From the NCBI RefSeq assembly GCF_017515565.1, contig NZ_JAFWFN010000084.1:1-64000 (forward strand): a DNA stretch of 64,000 nt, given 5' to 3'. This document shows positions 6,349 to 14,777 of the stretch, one piece after another. The translations under genes were made by a program, and so were the position numbers. The stretch is from Halomonas sp. (GTDB taxonomy: Bacteria; Pseudomonadota; Gammaproteobacteria; Pseudomonadales; Halomonadaceae). Below the pieces are notes generated by a model, which made no database searches, was not told where the DNA came from, and worked only from the letters and a program-made list of their open reading frames with translations. How positions within the stretch are numbered: the stretch's first letter is position 1; each line of letters opens with the position of its first letter.

Positions 6349-7548
6349 TTAACGACTGCTTTTTTTAACATGGTTTAAGTTGGAAGCGGGCACGGCTTTT
6401 TTGACCGGGAAGCCTTCCACTTCTTTGCGCTCAATCGTGTTTTTCAAACGCTTTTCAATCGCACACAGGTTTTTAAAGTCGCTGATATCGACAAGCGAGA
6501 TGGCTTCACCGGAGGCACCCGCGCGGCCGGTGCGGCCAATGCGGTGGATGTACTCTTCTGGCTGGAAAGGTAAATCGTAATTCACCACACGGCTGAGTTC
6601 CCCAATATCCAACCCGCGAGCGGCGACGCCCGTAGCCACCAAGTACTTCAGTTCGCCCGATTTGAACTGATCCAACACCTTCTCGCGCATGGCCTGGCTT
6701 CTGCCGCCATGGATAGAGTCCGCTTGAATACCGCGTTTTTCCAACTGAGCCACCAGCTTGGCGGCACTGTGTTTTTTCTCGACAAAAATCAGCGCCTGAT
6801 CCCACGCTTGCTCGTTGATCAAGTGGCTTAACAAGGCGGATTTGGTGTCTTTGTCGACCGTGATCAGCCACTGTTTGATCGTGGCGGCGGCGCGGACATT
6901 GGGCGTAATGGAGATGTCAGCCGCCATGTCGGTCATCTTGCTATCTGAGAACGCGTGGGCGATGGCGCGAACGTCATTGGTCATGGTGGCCGTGAACAGC
7001 AGGTTCTGACGATTCTCCGGCAGGCGCACGATGATTTTGTGAATATCATCGACAAAGCCCATATCGACCATTCTGTCTGCTTCGTCCAGCACCATGACTT
7101 GTAGTTCATCAAAGTGCAGCGCGCGCTGATGCGCCAAATCCAGTAGCCTGCCCGGTGTGGCGACCAGAATGTCCACCCCTTCGATTAAGCGCTCTTTTTG
7201 CGGCGCGGTATCCACACCGCCATACGCGGCCATCGACGTTAAGGGCGTGTGTTTAGCGTATTGAGCCACACTGGCTTCGACCTGAACCGCCAACTCGCGG
7301 GTCGGCACAAGGATCAGCGCACGGATGCGTTTACCGCGCAGCGGTTCTGCTGCTTTACTGAATTGTTCCAGCAGCGGCAGCACAAAGGCAGCGGTTTTGC
7401 CCGTGCCGGTTTGTGCGGTGGCGATTAAGTCTTTACCCGACAGAATGGCGGGAATCGCTTGTTCTTGGATGGGCGTTGGCGTTTGGTAACCGAGTTCAGT
7501 AATCGCTTGAACGAGAGGGCTGGATAAGCCTAGTTTTGAAAAGGGCAT
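6349..7548 (-). CDS. rhlE: DEAD-box RNA helicase, RhlE-like
   Basis: ATP-dependent RNA helicase for RNA remodelling, ribosome assembly or decay. 399 residues from the ATG at 7548; the longer upstream frame is rejected because MPFSKLGLSSPLVQAI is the normal start of RhlE proteins. Motifs in order: Q motif YQTPTPIQEQAIP, motif I AQTGTGKT, Ia PTRELAVQV, TPGRLLDL, motif II DEAD in VLDEADRMVDMGF, motif III TATM instead of the usual SAT, VATGVAARGLDI, and motif VI HRIGRTGRAG. The tail is short and basic, ending near KKSSR. It is convergent with the rho-like gene and marks the end of the accessory stretch. Confidence 0.93.
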   Translation of the reverse strand: MPFSKLGLSSPLVQAITELGYQTPTPIQEQAIPAILSGKDLIATAQTGTGKTAAFVLPLLEQFSKAAEPLRGKRIRALILVPTRELAVQVEASVAQYAKHTPLTSMAAYGGVDTAPQKERLIEGVDILVATPGRLLDLAHQRALHFDELQVMVLDEADRMVDMGFVDDIHKIIVRLPENRQNLLFTATMTNDVRAIAHAFSDSKMTDMAADISITPNVRAAATIKQWLITVDKDTKSALLSHLINEQAWDQALIFVEKKHSAAKLVAQLEKRGIQADSIHGGRSQAMREKVLDQFKSGELKYLVATGVAARGLDIGELSRVVNYDLPFQPEEYIHRIGRTGRAGASGEAISLVDISDFKNLCAIEKRLKNTIERKEVEGFPVKKAVPASNLNHVKKSSR

Positions 7549-7684
7549 TAGAAGCTCTGACAGAGTGTCGTAAGGGGTGTCGAGAATAAAAAGTGGTGCA
7601 GCATAGCGTAAAATCACCCGTTCGTTGCTCGAATAGTCGTTTATTTCTAACCAACCTTTCCCCCGTACCCCCATCCCTACAAGG

Positions 7685-7690
7685 TATAAT
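7685..7690 (+). promoter_or_regulatory. Candidate -10 box upstream of the TPR-like gene
   Basis: A perfect TATAAT lies 75 bases before the gene at 7765. No convincing -35 box is found at 16-18 bases spacing, so this is weak. Confidence 0.3.
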
Positions 7691-7764
7691 CCGCTCACCC
7701 AGCTAAAAGCCTACGCGTTTAATGGCTGTCGTGAAGCCGTTCCAAATGAAAAGAGTAGTGGTCA

Positions 7765-8199
7765 ATGATTAACACCAAAATTTACAAGGCGGTTTACGAA
7801 CTCGCCGAAAAGCTGATGAAGGCCGCTGCCAAAGATGACCGCGCGACCTTTGAAACCTTGTATGCCGAGCTGCAGGCGATTTGTATCGAGCACGAAAACA
7901 CCGATAAAGATCACCCCGAGCAGTGGGAAACCCTGGCAGACTTTGCCGAAGAGCTGGAAGATGCGCTGGCGCTTTACGAAAAAGCTTTGGCAAAAGCTAC
8001 TGCCATGGATTCAAAAGATCATTTGTCATCCATTGGTTTTTCCATGGCGATGTTGCAAGTGGAGTTGGGCCAAACTGACGCTGCTGTCCAAAGCCTTCAG
8101 CAGGCACAAGAGAGCGCGCGTCGCATTGAAGACGGCGATTTGAAAGTAGAAATAGATGAACTACTTGAACAGTTAACGGCAGGCAAACCTGTTGTGTGA
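7765..8199 (+). CDS. Conserved hypothetical protein, TPR-like helical repeats
   Basis: 144-residue acidic soluble protein. The predicted structure is all helical: ALALYEKALAKATAM and AVQSLQQAQESARRI look like tetratricopeptide helices, so a protein-protein contact role is plausible. No catalytic motif is seen. It starts divergently from rhlE across a 216-base gap; the DUF1456 gene follows 79 bases later on the same strand. The ATG at 7765 has only a weak ribosome site. I do not recognise a named family. Confidence 0.75.
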   Translation: MINTKIYKAVYELAEKLMKAAAKDDRATFETLYAELQAICIEHENTDKDHPEQWETLADFAEELEDALALYEKALAKATAMDSKDHLSSIGFSMAMLQVELGQTDAAVQSLQQAQESARRIEDGDLKVEIDELLEQLTAGKPVV

Positions 8200-8278
8200 A
8201 AGATGTAACTGTCCACGCTAGACGCGCGTTCAGCTAACCACTAATGTGTTGAACTTACCTAAGACTAGGGGCTCGGTT

Positions 8279-8749
8279 TTGACCAATAACGATATTTTTC
8301 GCCGTATTCGCTATACCTTTGATTTAAAAGATAACACCATCGTGAATATCTTTGCCCTGGCAGAGGTTGAGGTAACACAGGAGCAGGTAACCGCTTGGCT
8401 GAAAAAAGATGAAGATGACGCCTTCGTCACAATGAAGAACAGGGAGCTGGCGTCGTTTCTGAATGGCTTTATCAGCTTTAAGCGGGGTAAGCGCGAAGGC
8501 CCGCAGCCCGCGCCGGAAGCGCAGTTGAACAATAATATGGTGTTCCAGAAGCTGCGCATTGCGCTGAATTTAAAAGCGGATGACATTTTAGAGATTTTTG
8601 AGCTGGTCGGTTTGCCCTTAAGCAGCCACGAGCTAAGTGCTTTTTTCCGGAAGCCCAGCCATAAGAATTATCGCGAGTGCAAAGACCAAATGCTGCGTAA
8701 CTTCCTGCTTGGCGTTCAGCGTCAGCTGCGGCCCAACGCTGAAAGTTAA
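8279..8749 (+). CDS. DUF1456 family protein (YehS-like)
   Basis: 156 residues with the two tandem helical repeats of DUF1456: TNNDIFRRIRYTFDLKDN near the start and NNNMVFQKLRIALNLKADD in the second half, each followed by a helix ending in LASFLNGF or LRNFLLGVQ. Function is unknown in the family. The start is probably TTG at 8279, with AGGGG (8267-8271) at seven bases, because family members begin at the NND segment. A GTG at 8246 in the same frame would add 11 residues and has no ribosome site. Confidence 0.85.
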   Translation: MTNNDIFRRIRYTFDLKDNTIVNIFALAEVEVTQEQVTAWLKKDEDDAFVTMKNRELASFLNGFISFKRGKREGPQPAPEAQLNNNMVFQKLRIALNLKADDILEIFELVGLPLSSHELSAFFRKPSHKNYRECKDQMLRNFLLGVQRQLRPNAES

Positions 8750-8761
8750 AGTGCTGAAAGG

Positions 8762-9505
8762 CTAGCGCCTCACACAAGCGAAAATCGCATTGCCAGAGGC
8801 GTTATCCCACGGCGTGATGGTGTCGTAGTTATGCTCAAACACATGCACCTCGAAGTAAGGCGCCAGAAGGGCGCTTAACTCTGCAAAACTTACCGCCACC
8901 ATGGGGTGCTCGTCGTTCCAAACCTGGGTCTCTTCCGCGTTCGTTTTTTCGATGCTCAGCCGGAGTGACTGCCTTTCACCGTGCCCGCAGTAATGCCAGC
9001 CAGAACGAAAGGTAAACGTATCGTTTGCCTGCTTGGCGGTGTGTTTAACACATAAGCCGTTGTCGATTTTGTCTTTATCGACCGCATTAAAATAGAACAC
9101 GCCGCCGGCTTTCAACGCGCGGTGGGCGCTGGCAATGCAAGCCGTTAGCTTTTCAGTACCATCGTTGTAATGTATTGAGTACAAAAAGCAGGTGATGAGA
9201 TCGAGGGGTTCGTTAATCTCGAAGGTGCTCATATCTTGCAGCGAGAAGTGCGCTTCTGGGCAGCGCTTGGCGGCGATATCTAGCATCGGTTGGTTAATGT
9301 CCAGCCCACTACTGGTGTAGCCCGCATCAATAAAATGGCGCACATGGGGGCCGGTACCACAGGCTAAATCCAAGTGGGTGGTGCCGCCGTTACCAAAAAT
9401 CTGATGCAGCCTGCGGATGGCGTTACTTTGGGCTTGATAGTCGATGTCTACGCACATCAAATCGTAGTAGCCAGAAAGGTCGGTATAAAGTGCGTTGACG
9501 GACAT
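8762..9505 (-). CDS. Class I SAM-dependent methyltransferase
   Basis: 247-residue soluble methyltransferase. The SAM-binding motif I is HLDLACGTGPHVRHF (about 44-58), followed by GLDINQPMLDIA (motif II) and HFSLQDMSTFEI; LDLITCFLYSIHY is the motif IV region. Substrate unknown. It resembles small-molecule or UbiE-like methyltransferases, with no RNA- or DNA-specific domain. It converges with the DUF1456 gene, 12 bases apart, so their 3' ends may share a terminator, although no clear hairpin is seen. Confidence 0.88.
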   Translation of the reverse strand: MSVNALYTDLSGYYDLMCVDIDYQAQSNAIRRLHQIFGNGGTTHLDLACGTGPHVRHFIDAGYTSSGLDINQPMLDIAAKRCPEAHFSLQDMSTFEINEPLDLITCFLYSIHYNDGTEKLTACIASAHRALKAGGVFYFNAVDKDKIDNGLCVKHTAKQANDTFTFRSGWHYCGHGERQSLRLSIEKTNAEETQVWNDEHPMVAVSFAELSALLAPYFEVHVFEHNYDTITPWDNASGNAIFACVRR

Positions 9506-9664
9506 GGTCGCCTAGTGGTGGAAGCTGAAATAAAAGGGGTGGCGCATAGTAAACGAGCGGGTAGGAATTGAGAAGTGAGGGCTGGATTACGGCTAAAGAA
9601 ATCTGGCTACTTCCCGATAACACCTTAAATGTAGGAAATCTTAACGTCGCCACAAGAGTCCGTT

Positions 9665-10072
9665 ATGCGCAAACTACTCGCCCTTTGTCTTACTACTCTT
9701 CTGCTTTCTCTTCCGGCCCATGCCGAGGCTTCTGTGCAGGCGGCCGAAGCGGCGGCGCTGGCGTGGTTAGCGGCGGTAGATAGCGGTGAGTACCAACAGG
9801 CGTGGGAGGAGGCATCGCCGCTGCTACAAGCGCCACTTTCCTCGGCTATGCTTCAGCGTACTATTTCGCTGTCGCGGCGGGACTTTGGTGCAGCGGAAAC
9901 GCGACGCCGTGTAAGAGTATCGCAGTATACGTCTATGCCCGGTGCACCACGGGGAGACTATAAAGAGTTCACGTTTCAAACGCGTTTTGAAAATAACCCC
10001 AGGGTGATGGAGGTGGTAACGCCCCATCTCGAAAACGGCACTTGGCGCGTTAGCGGCTATTATATTGAATAA
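9665..10072 (+). CDS. DUF4019 domain protein, exported
   Basis: 135 residues. A clear Sec signal peptide (MRKLLALCLTTLLLSLPAHA, cleavage about residue 20) precedes a domain with AALAWLAAVDSGEYQQAWEE and a C-terminal segment FTFQTRFENNP, with WRVSGYYIE at the end. This matches DUF4019, a periplasmic domain of unknown function related in layout to the NTF2-like fold. The start ATG follows a weak ribosome site. It appears to be a single-gene unit. Confidence 0.85.
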   Translation: MRKLLALCLTTLLLSLPAHAEASVQAAEAAALAWLAAVDSGEYQQAWEEASPLLQAPLSSAMLQRTISLSRRDFGAAETRRRVRVSQYTSMPGAPRGDYKEFTFQTRFENNPRVMEVVTPHLENGTWRVSGYYIE

Positions 10073-10193
10073 GAGCATGGCAGCCGCGGTTGGAGAGGCA
10101 ACAGCGCCGCTAAACCAGCGGCGCCAACTCAACGAGTAGTGGAAACAGCTGAGTATAATGATTGAAATAGAACTGCTTAGACAGCGCTATTGG

Positions 10194-10237
10194 GAGAGTT
10201 ACTGAGAGAGTTACTGAGAGAGTTATTGAGAGAGCTG
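10194..10237. repeat. 12-base tandem repeat at the 3' end of the alternative oxidase gene
   Basis: GAGAGTTACTGA is present twice perfectly (10194-10205, 10206-10217), then once with one change (GAGAGTTATTGA, 10218-10229), then partly (GAGAG, 10230-10234). The oxidase stop codon (10223-10225) lies in the third unit. Slippage could therefore alter the gene's last codons or its 3' untranslated region. Confidence 0.85.
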
Positions 10238-10864
10238 ATCAGCAAAATCATGGTTGGTGTCACGGTGGTCTGCTTCATCAGCCCTTACCGCAATCACTAC
10301 CTCACGCAGCCGAGCATCCTGTGGCAAGTTCCAGTAGTCGATAGCGATTTGCGGAGCGGGAATGTTTTCGTATTCGCCGCGATCAATCCCCTCTAGGTAC
10401 TCGGTGTAGCTGTAAACGGCTTCCTCTTCTAAGTAACCCACTACCCGGTGGGCGGTTTTGCTGGAGCAGAGGTAAAGCAAGAAAAACAGGTTAAAGAAAA
10501 TACCTTGCGCCAACATAATAATGAAACGCTCAAAGCGGTTGGGTTTGGCCACTTCGATAAACGTCATCAAGTGCATACGCTCATTTTCAGCTTCATCAAG
10601 CAGCGTACGAATCCAGCCGTCATCATCTTTAATTCGCCGCAGGGCATGTAAATGCTGAATGGCGCCTCCTACCATGCCTGGCACCGCGGCCACGGTTTCT
10701 AAAATTACCGCTCGATGGCCATAGCGGCCTGCAAAAAAAACGTCTGCAAAAAAGCGCATAAAGCGTACTAACCGATAAGCAATGCGGTCAGAAAATCCGC
10801 GTGGTTGATAGTGGGTCTGCTTCGTATCGCTTTCGGTTGAACGGTCGTTGGTGGTGCGCATCAT
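10223..10864 (-). CDS. aox: Alternative oxidase (cyanide-insensitive ubiquinol oxidase)
   Basis: Di-iron membrane-bound oxidase that passes electrons from ubiquinol to oxygen without proton pumping. 213 residues, as in bacterial AOX. Iron ligands are visible: Glu56 in ILETVAA, Glu95 and His98 in EAENERMH, a Glu in [11 protein letters not shown] (146-148), and Glu197/His200 in RADEADHRD. Hydrophobic stretches at about 53-70 and 115-134 give the monotopic membrane attachment. It is transcribed alone, with an inverted repeat about 80 bases upstream. AOX is scattered in marine gammaproteobacteria and often responds to nitric oxide or respiratory stress; regulation here is not shown. Confidence 0.93.
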   Translation of the reverse strand: MMRTTNDRSTESDTKQTHYQPRGFSDRIAYRLVRFMRFFADVFFAGRYGHRAVILETVAAVPGMVGGAIQHLHALRRIKDDDGWIRTLLDEAENERMHLMTFIEVAKPNRFERFIIMLAQGIFFNLFFLLYLCSSKTAHRVVGYLEEEAVYSYTEYLEGIDRGEYENIPAPQIAIDYWNLPQDARLREVVIAVRADEADHRDTNHDFADQLSQ

Positions 10865-10940
10865 TCTGTTCCTTATCTGAAATGTTCTAGTGGTACGACT
10901 TCTGTATAAGAGTCTGGTTCACGCAGGATGGGTAAACAAT

Positions 10941-10958
10941 GTAAGAGTTAGTGCTTAC
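10941..10958. promoter_or_regulatory. Inverted repeat upstream of aox, possible operator
   Basis: GTAAG-N8-CTTAC lies about 80-95 bases before the oxidase start codon, within a short AT-rich stretch. It is a plausible regulator site for aox (leftward) or for the divergent nfeD gene. The cognate factor is not identifiable. Confidence 0.3.
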
Positions 10959-11130
10959 TTTTACTTAATTTATGGCGATCCCACCCAGGGGTGCTACGTT
11001 AAAAAGAGGTTCTGATATTAACAGCTGCTTTCCGGTTTCTATGTGCTGTATAGGTTTTGTGAAACTAAGCGGTGTTGTAGTGGTCACTGTTGTAAGACTT
11101 AGGTGATGGCGCGAAGCGCGAGGAGCGATC

Positions 11131-12492
11131 ATGCATGCCTTTTCTCTCAAATCGCATTGGTTCTGGATGCTTCTTGCTGGCGTCATAATGGCCACGTTGT
11201 CATTTGCATGGCAGGCGATGGCGCAAAATAGTGGTGGTAAGGCGCTGGTGCTCAGCATTGAGGGTGCCATTGGGCCAGCAACGAAAGATTATTTTGGGCG
11301 TGGCCTTCGTCGGGCTCAAGAGCAGAACAGTGATCTCGTCATTGTCGAGTTAAACACGCCCGGCGGGCTGGTTGAAACTACCCGTGACATTATCCAAACC
11401 ATGCTCAATTCCGAAACCCCTGTGGTTATGTATGTATCGCCAAGTGGCGCACGAGCGGCAAGTGCTGGCACCTATTTGATGTATGGCAGTCATGTGGCGG
11501 CCATGGCACCTGCGACCCATTTAGGTTCGGCAACGCCAGTGCAAATGGGTGGCTCTGGCTTCGCTAGCGGTGAGGAAGACACAGACGAAGGTGACGCAAA
11601 AGAGCCAGAGCGTGAAGGCAGTGCGATGGATCGAAAGGTACTAGAGGATGCCGTTAGCTTTATTCGGGGCTTGGCCGAGCGCCACGGACGCAACGCAGAT
11701 TGGGCGGAAGAAGCGGTACGCGACGCGGTAAATCTCACCGCCAATCAAGCACTAGAGCAAAATGTGATTGATGTCGTCGCAACAGATATAGATGATCTGT
11801 TAGCGCAGCTGGACGGTATGACGGTGGTGATGAAGCGAGGTGATGTCACACTGGCGACGGAAAACCTTATAGTTGAGCGCTTTGATCCTGATTGGCGGAC
11901 CCAACTGCTGTCATTGATCACCAATCCCAATATTGCCTACTTCTTAATGATTATCGGCTTTTACGGGCTGATTTTCGAACTCTCAAGCCCTGGTAGCTTA
12001 TTTCCCGGGACCATCGGCGTTATTTCGCTTCTATTAGCGCTTTTTGCTTTTCAGGTACTGCCCATTAATTATGCGGGCCTTGCGCTGGTCTTGGTGGGGC
12101 TGACACTTATGGTGGGAGAAGCGCTACTACCCAGTTTTGGCATATTAGGGGCAGGCGGTATTGTTGCCTTTGTGCTTGGCTCGGTAATGCTGATGGATGC
12201 TGAATACCTGGCTATTTCGCTACCACTAATCGGTGGAGTAGCGCTACTTTCAGCAAGTTTGATGTTATGGACACTCACTCGGTTTGCCACACTACGTAGA
12301 AGGCCCGTGCACAGTGGGGCAGAACAGCTTATTGGGGCGCACGCGGTGGCTTTAGATGACTTTCATACCCAGGGCCATGTGCGCCTGCACGGCGAGCGCT
12401 GGAATGCGGCGTGTGATGTGCCCGTTAAGCAAGGCGATCCCTTAAAGGTAGTAAGGCTGGATGGGCTAACCGTGCATGTAACGCCCTCTTAA
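11131..12492 (+). CDS. NfeD family membrane-bound serine protease
   Basis: 453 residues: N-terminal signal/anchor (about 10-33), a ClpP-like protease domain, a transmembrane cluster, and a C-terminal OB-fold NfeD domain. The protease part has ELNTPGGLVETT and VSPSGARAASAGTYL, the latter carrying the catalytic Ser; the family uses a Ser-Lys dyad. Four or five hydrophobic helices follow (about 270-380). NfeD long-form proteins cleave stomatin/slipin partners at their C-terminus, and the next gene is exactly such a slipin, 29 bases downstream. ATG 11131 follows GAGGAGCG. Confidence 0.92.
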   Translation: MHAFSLKSHWFWMLLAGVIMATLSFAWQAMAQNSGGKALVLSIEGAIGPATKDYFGRGLRRAQEQNSDLVIVELNTPGGLVETTRDIIQTMLNSETPVVMYVSPSGARAASAGTYLMYGSHVAAMAPATHLGSATPVQMGGSGFASGEEDTDEGDAKEPEREGSAMDRKVLEDAVSFIRGLAERHGRNADWAEEAVRDAVNLTANQALEQNVIDVVATDIDDLLAQLDGMTVVMKRGDVTLATENLIVERFDPDWRTQLLSLITNPNIAYFLMIIGFYGLIFELSSPGSLFPGTIGVISLLLALFAFQVLPINYAGLALVLVGLTLMVGEALLPSFGILGAGGIVAFVLGSVMLMDAEYLAISLPLIGGVALLSASLMLWTLTRFATLRRRPVHSGAEQLIGAHAVALDDFHTQGHVRLHGERWNAACDVPVKQGDPLKVVRLDGLTVHVTPS

Positions 12493-12521
12493 TCAAAACC
12501 AACGGCTAGACGAGGTGTGCA

Positions 12522-13307
12522 ATGATGCTTTCTTATTTGGTTCCCGTTGTGTTGGTAGTGATGCTATTCGCTGCCTCAATTCGTATTTTGCCGGAGTATA
12601 AACGCGGGGTTGTGTTTTTCCTTGGGCGATTTCAAACGGTGAAAGGACCAGGGCTTGTAATCGTGATTCCTGGGGTTCAGAAAATGGACGTCGTGGATTT
12701 GCGTGTTATCACCATGGATGTTCCAGAGCAGGACGTTATTTCTCAGGATAACGTGACGGTTAAAGTGAATGCAGTGCTCTACTTCCGTGTAGTAGACCCT
12801 GAAAAAGCGATTATTCAAGTGGAGAACTTCACTCAGGCTACCAGCCAGCTGGCGCAAACGACCCTTCGCTCAGTGCTGGGTAAGCATGACCTTGATGAGA
12901 TGCTTTCAGAACGGGATAAGCTTAACGATGATATTCAAGAGATCATCGACACCCAGACCGAAGCATGGGGGATAAAGGTCGCGAACGTTGAGATTAAACA
13001 CGTCGATCTAGACGAGAGCATGATTCGCGCCATTGCTCGCCAAGCAGAAGCTGAGCGAGAGCGTCGCGCCAAAGTAATTCACGCAGAGGGCGAGCTACAA
13101 GCGTCCAAGAAGCTAGTGGAAGCCGCCAATGTGATGCAGGAAAACTCTGCCGCACTGCAGTTACGCTACCTGCAAACCATGAGCGATATGAGCAATAAAA
13201 ATGCCTCAACCATTATTTTCCCGCTACCCATGGATATTATGGAAGCGTTTAAAGATATGAAGGCACATAGAGCGACAAGGTCGAATAATAAACAAGACGA
13301 TACATAG
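12522..13307 (+). CDS. Slipin (stomatin-like SPFH-domain) membrane protein
   Basis: 261 residues: one N-terminal membrane segment (about 4-20), then the SPFH/Band 7 domain with [37 protein letters not shown] and [19 protein letters not shown], followed by a charged coiled coil ([19 protein letters not shown]) and the C-terminal [16 protein letters not shown] expected to be the NfeD cleavage region. Slipins form oligomeric rings in lipid microdomains. Operon with the NfeD protease upstream. Two adjacent ATGs (12522 and 12525) are both usable. Confidence 0.93.
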   Translation: MMLSYLVPVVLVVMLFAASIRILPEYKRGVVFFLGRFQTVKGPGLVIVIPGVQKMDVVDLRVITMDVPEQDVISQDNVTVKVNAVLYFRVVDPEKAIIQVENFTQATSQLAQTTLRSVLGKHDLDEMLSERDKLNDDIQEIIDTQTEAWGIKVANVEIKHVDLDESMIRAIARQAEAERERRAKVIHAEGELQASKKLVEAANVMQENSAALQLRYLQTMSDMSNKNASTIIFPLPMDIMEAFKDMKAHRATRSNNKQDDT

Positions 13308-13345
13308 TGATTGCTGCCAACGCTGCCCCTTTAATAGCAGGCCTG

Positions 13346-13957
13346 CTAAGAGGCTAAGCGCAGCGCGAAGCCAATCAGCAGCGTGCCAAATACCCAGTTC
13401 TGTATTTTTTGCTTTTTTTGATTGCCCGCAACCCAGCGCTGCATTTTTGCCCCAATGCAGGCATAAAACGCGTCAAATATTAGCCCTACGCCCACCAGCA
13501 TGGCCCCTAGCAGCGTGAATTGAAGCGCAACCGTACTTTGTTCTGCATGCACAAACTGGGGCAGTAGCACCGAGCAGAAAAGCAGCGACTTTGGGTTCAG
13601 TAGGTTGGTTAGCAGTCCGCGCCGCAAGGCCATGTAATAGCTTCCTTTAAGCGGTGTCGCGTGCTGTTGGGTAGTAGAGCTAGGCCGTGCGCGGATAAGC
13701 TGCAAAGCCAGCCAAACCAAGTAGGCGGCACCAACGTAGCGAACTACATCAAATAGCCACGGAGCCGCAATAAAAAGTGCTGCTAACCCTAACCCTGCCA
13801 AGGCGACATGCGCGCCTCTGGCAATTGCCAGCCCGAGCGCAGTAGCCAGCCCGTGGCCACGGCCAAGGCTGCTGCTAGTATGCAGAACGAGCAGCATATC
13901 AGGGCCGGGTATTAGGTAAACGATGGCTAAAGCGCCTATAAAAAGCCCGAACTCCAT
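13346..13957 (-). CDS. LysE/RhtB family amino-acid exporter
   Basis: 203 residues, about six transmembrane helices. The N-terminal signature LIPGPDMLLVLHTSSSLGRG and NLLNPKSLLFCSVLLPQF are hallmarks of RhtB-type exporters of amino acids such as homoserine, threonine or leucine. It is divergent from an Lrp/AsnC regulator gene 142 bases away, a common arrangement in which the regulator senses the amino acid and controls the exporter. Its 3' end overlaps a 12-base palindrome AGCAGGCCTGCT (13336-13347), which may act in termination. Substrate not predictable. Confidence 0.9.
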   Translation of the reverse strand: MEFGLFIGALAIVYLIPGPDMLLVLHTSSSLGRGHGLATALGLAIARGAHVALAGLGLAALFIAAPWLFDVVRYVGAAYLVWLALQLIRARPSSTTQQHATPLKGSYYMALRRGLLTNLLNPKSLLFCSVLLPQFVHAEQSTVALQFTLLGAMLVGVGLIFDAFYACIGAKMQRWVAGNQKKQKIQNWVFGTLLIGFALRLAS

Positions 13958-14058
13958 GGTTGCGTCCTGTTAGTGACAAATCGCGTTGAGAGGAGGCTCA
14001 TGATAACGTTAAAGCGCTAAGCGTTATCTTGCCATTTACACCTATAGGAATTGATTTT

Positions 14059-14075
14059 TTGGCATTTTGTGCCAA
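14059..14075. promoter_or_regulatory. Probable Lrp-family operator between lysE-type and lrp-type genes
   Basis: Perfect dyad TTGGCA-TTTTG-TGCCAA in an AT-rich tract, 25 bases before the regulator start and within the divergent intergenic region. Size and base pattern suit a dimer of an Lrp/AsnC protein. Assignment to the adjacent regulator is inference. Confidence 0.55.
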
Positions 14076-14099
14076 TTTTGATAATGGAAATAATCATAT

Positions 14100-14573
14100 A
14101 TGCCAAATAGCACGTTGGATGCTACCGACCGCCGACTGCTTGCGTTACTCCAAGGCGATGCGCGTTTGACGAATGTAGAGCTAGCAGAGAGAGTGAACTT
14201 GTCACCGTCTCCTTGTTTACGCCGTGTGCGGCGCTTGGAAGAGAGCGGCATTATTCGCGGCTATCATGCTGAGCTTGATCGCCGAAGCGTTGGCTTAGAG
14301 TTAACCGTGTTTGTTGGTATTAAAGTAGAGCGCCACCATGAAGAGCAGGCAAACGCCTTCCGCGAAGCCGTCGTGAAATTACCTGAAGTGGTAACAGCGC
14401 ACCTTGTCTCTGGTGAGTCAGATTTTCTGCTACAAGTAGTGGTGCCTAGCCTCGCGGCTTACGATGCCTTTCTGACAGGTACGCTGCTGCGTCTGCCAGG
14501 AGTAAGCGATATCCGCAGCAATTTTGCGATTCAGCCGGTGAAGGAGTACGGAATTTTGCCGCTAACGTATTGA
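14100..14573 (+). CDS. Lrp/AsnC family transcriptional regulator
   Basis: 157 residues. The N-terminal HTH is typical: LDATDRRLLALLQGDARLT, AERVNLSPSPCLRRVRRLEE, SGIIRGYHAEL. The C-terminal RAM effector domain includes VVTAHLVSGESDFLLQVVV. These proteins bind an amino acid and switch oligomeric state. Divergent position suggests it controls the exporter at 13346-13957 and itself through the dyad at 14059-14075. ATG 14100 has little Shine-Dalgarno sequence. Confidence 0.93.
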   Translation: MPNSTLDATDRRLLALLQGDARLTNVELAERVNLSPSPCLRRVRRLEESGIIRGYHAELDRRSVGLELTVFVGIKVERHHEEQANAFREAVVKLPEVVTAHLVSGESDFLLQVVVPSLAAYDAFLTGTLLRLPGVSDIRSNFAIQPVKEYGILPLTY

Positions 14574-14777
14574 GATAAAGAGTCTATGGTTTGGTTGGCG
14601 TGGTACTTGGTTTTTACAATTGAAACGTTTTTGGGCATCTAACCGTATTGCGCAAGATTCGGGTAGGCCTGGTGGCATAGGGTGGCTAAGCTTGTTCTTT
14701 GTTCTGAGCCTTATGTTTTGGCTCTATGGTTCTCGGCTCTGTGCTTTTCCTCGTTTAGCTCCGATGAGATCGTCTTT

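Noticed and set aside
7544-7698. Longer N-terminus for the RhlE helicase
   Set aside because: The extra 50 residues are unlike the family, and MPFSKLGL at 7548 is the standard start.
13336-13347. AGCAGGCCTGCT as an intrinsic terminator
   Set aside because: Palindrome without loop and no T run on either side; may be chance overlap with the lysE-type stop.
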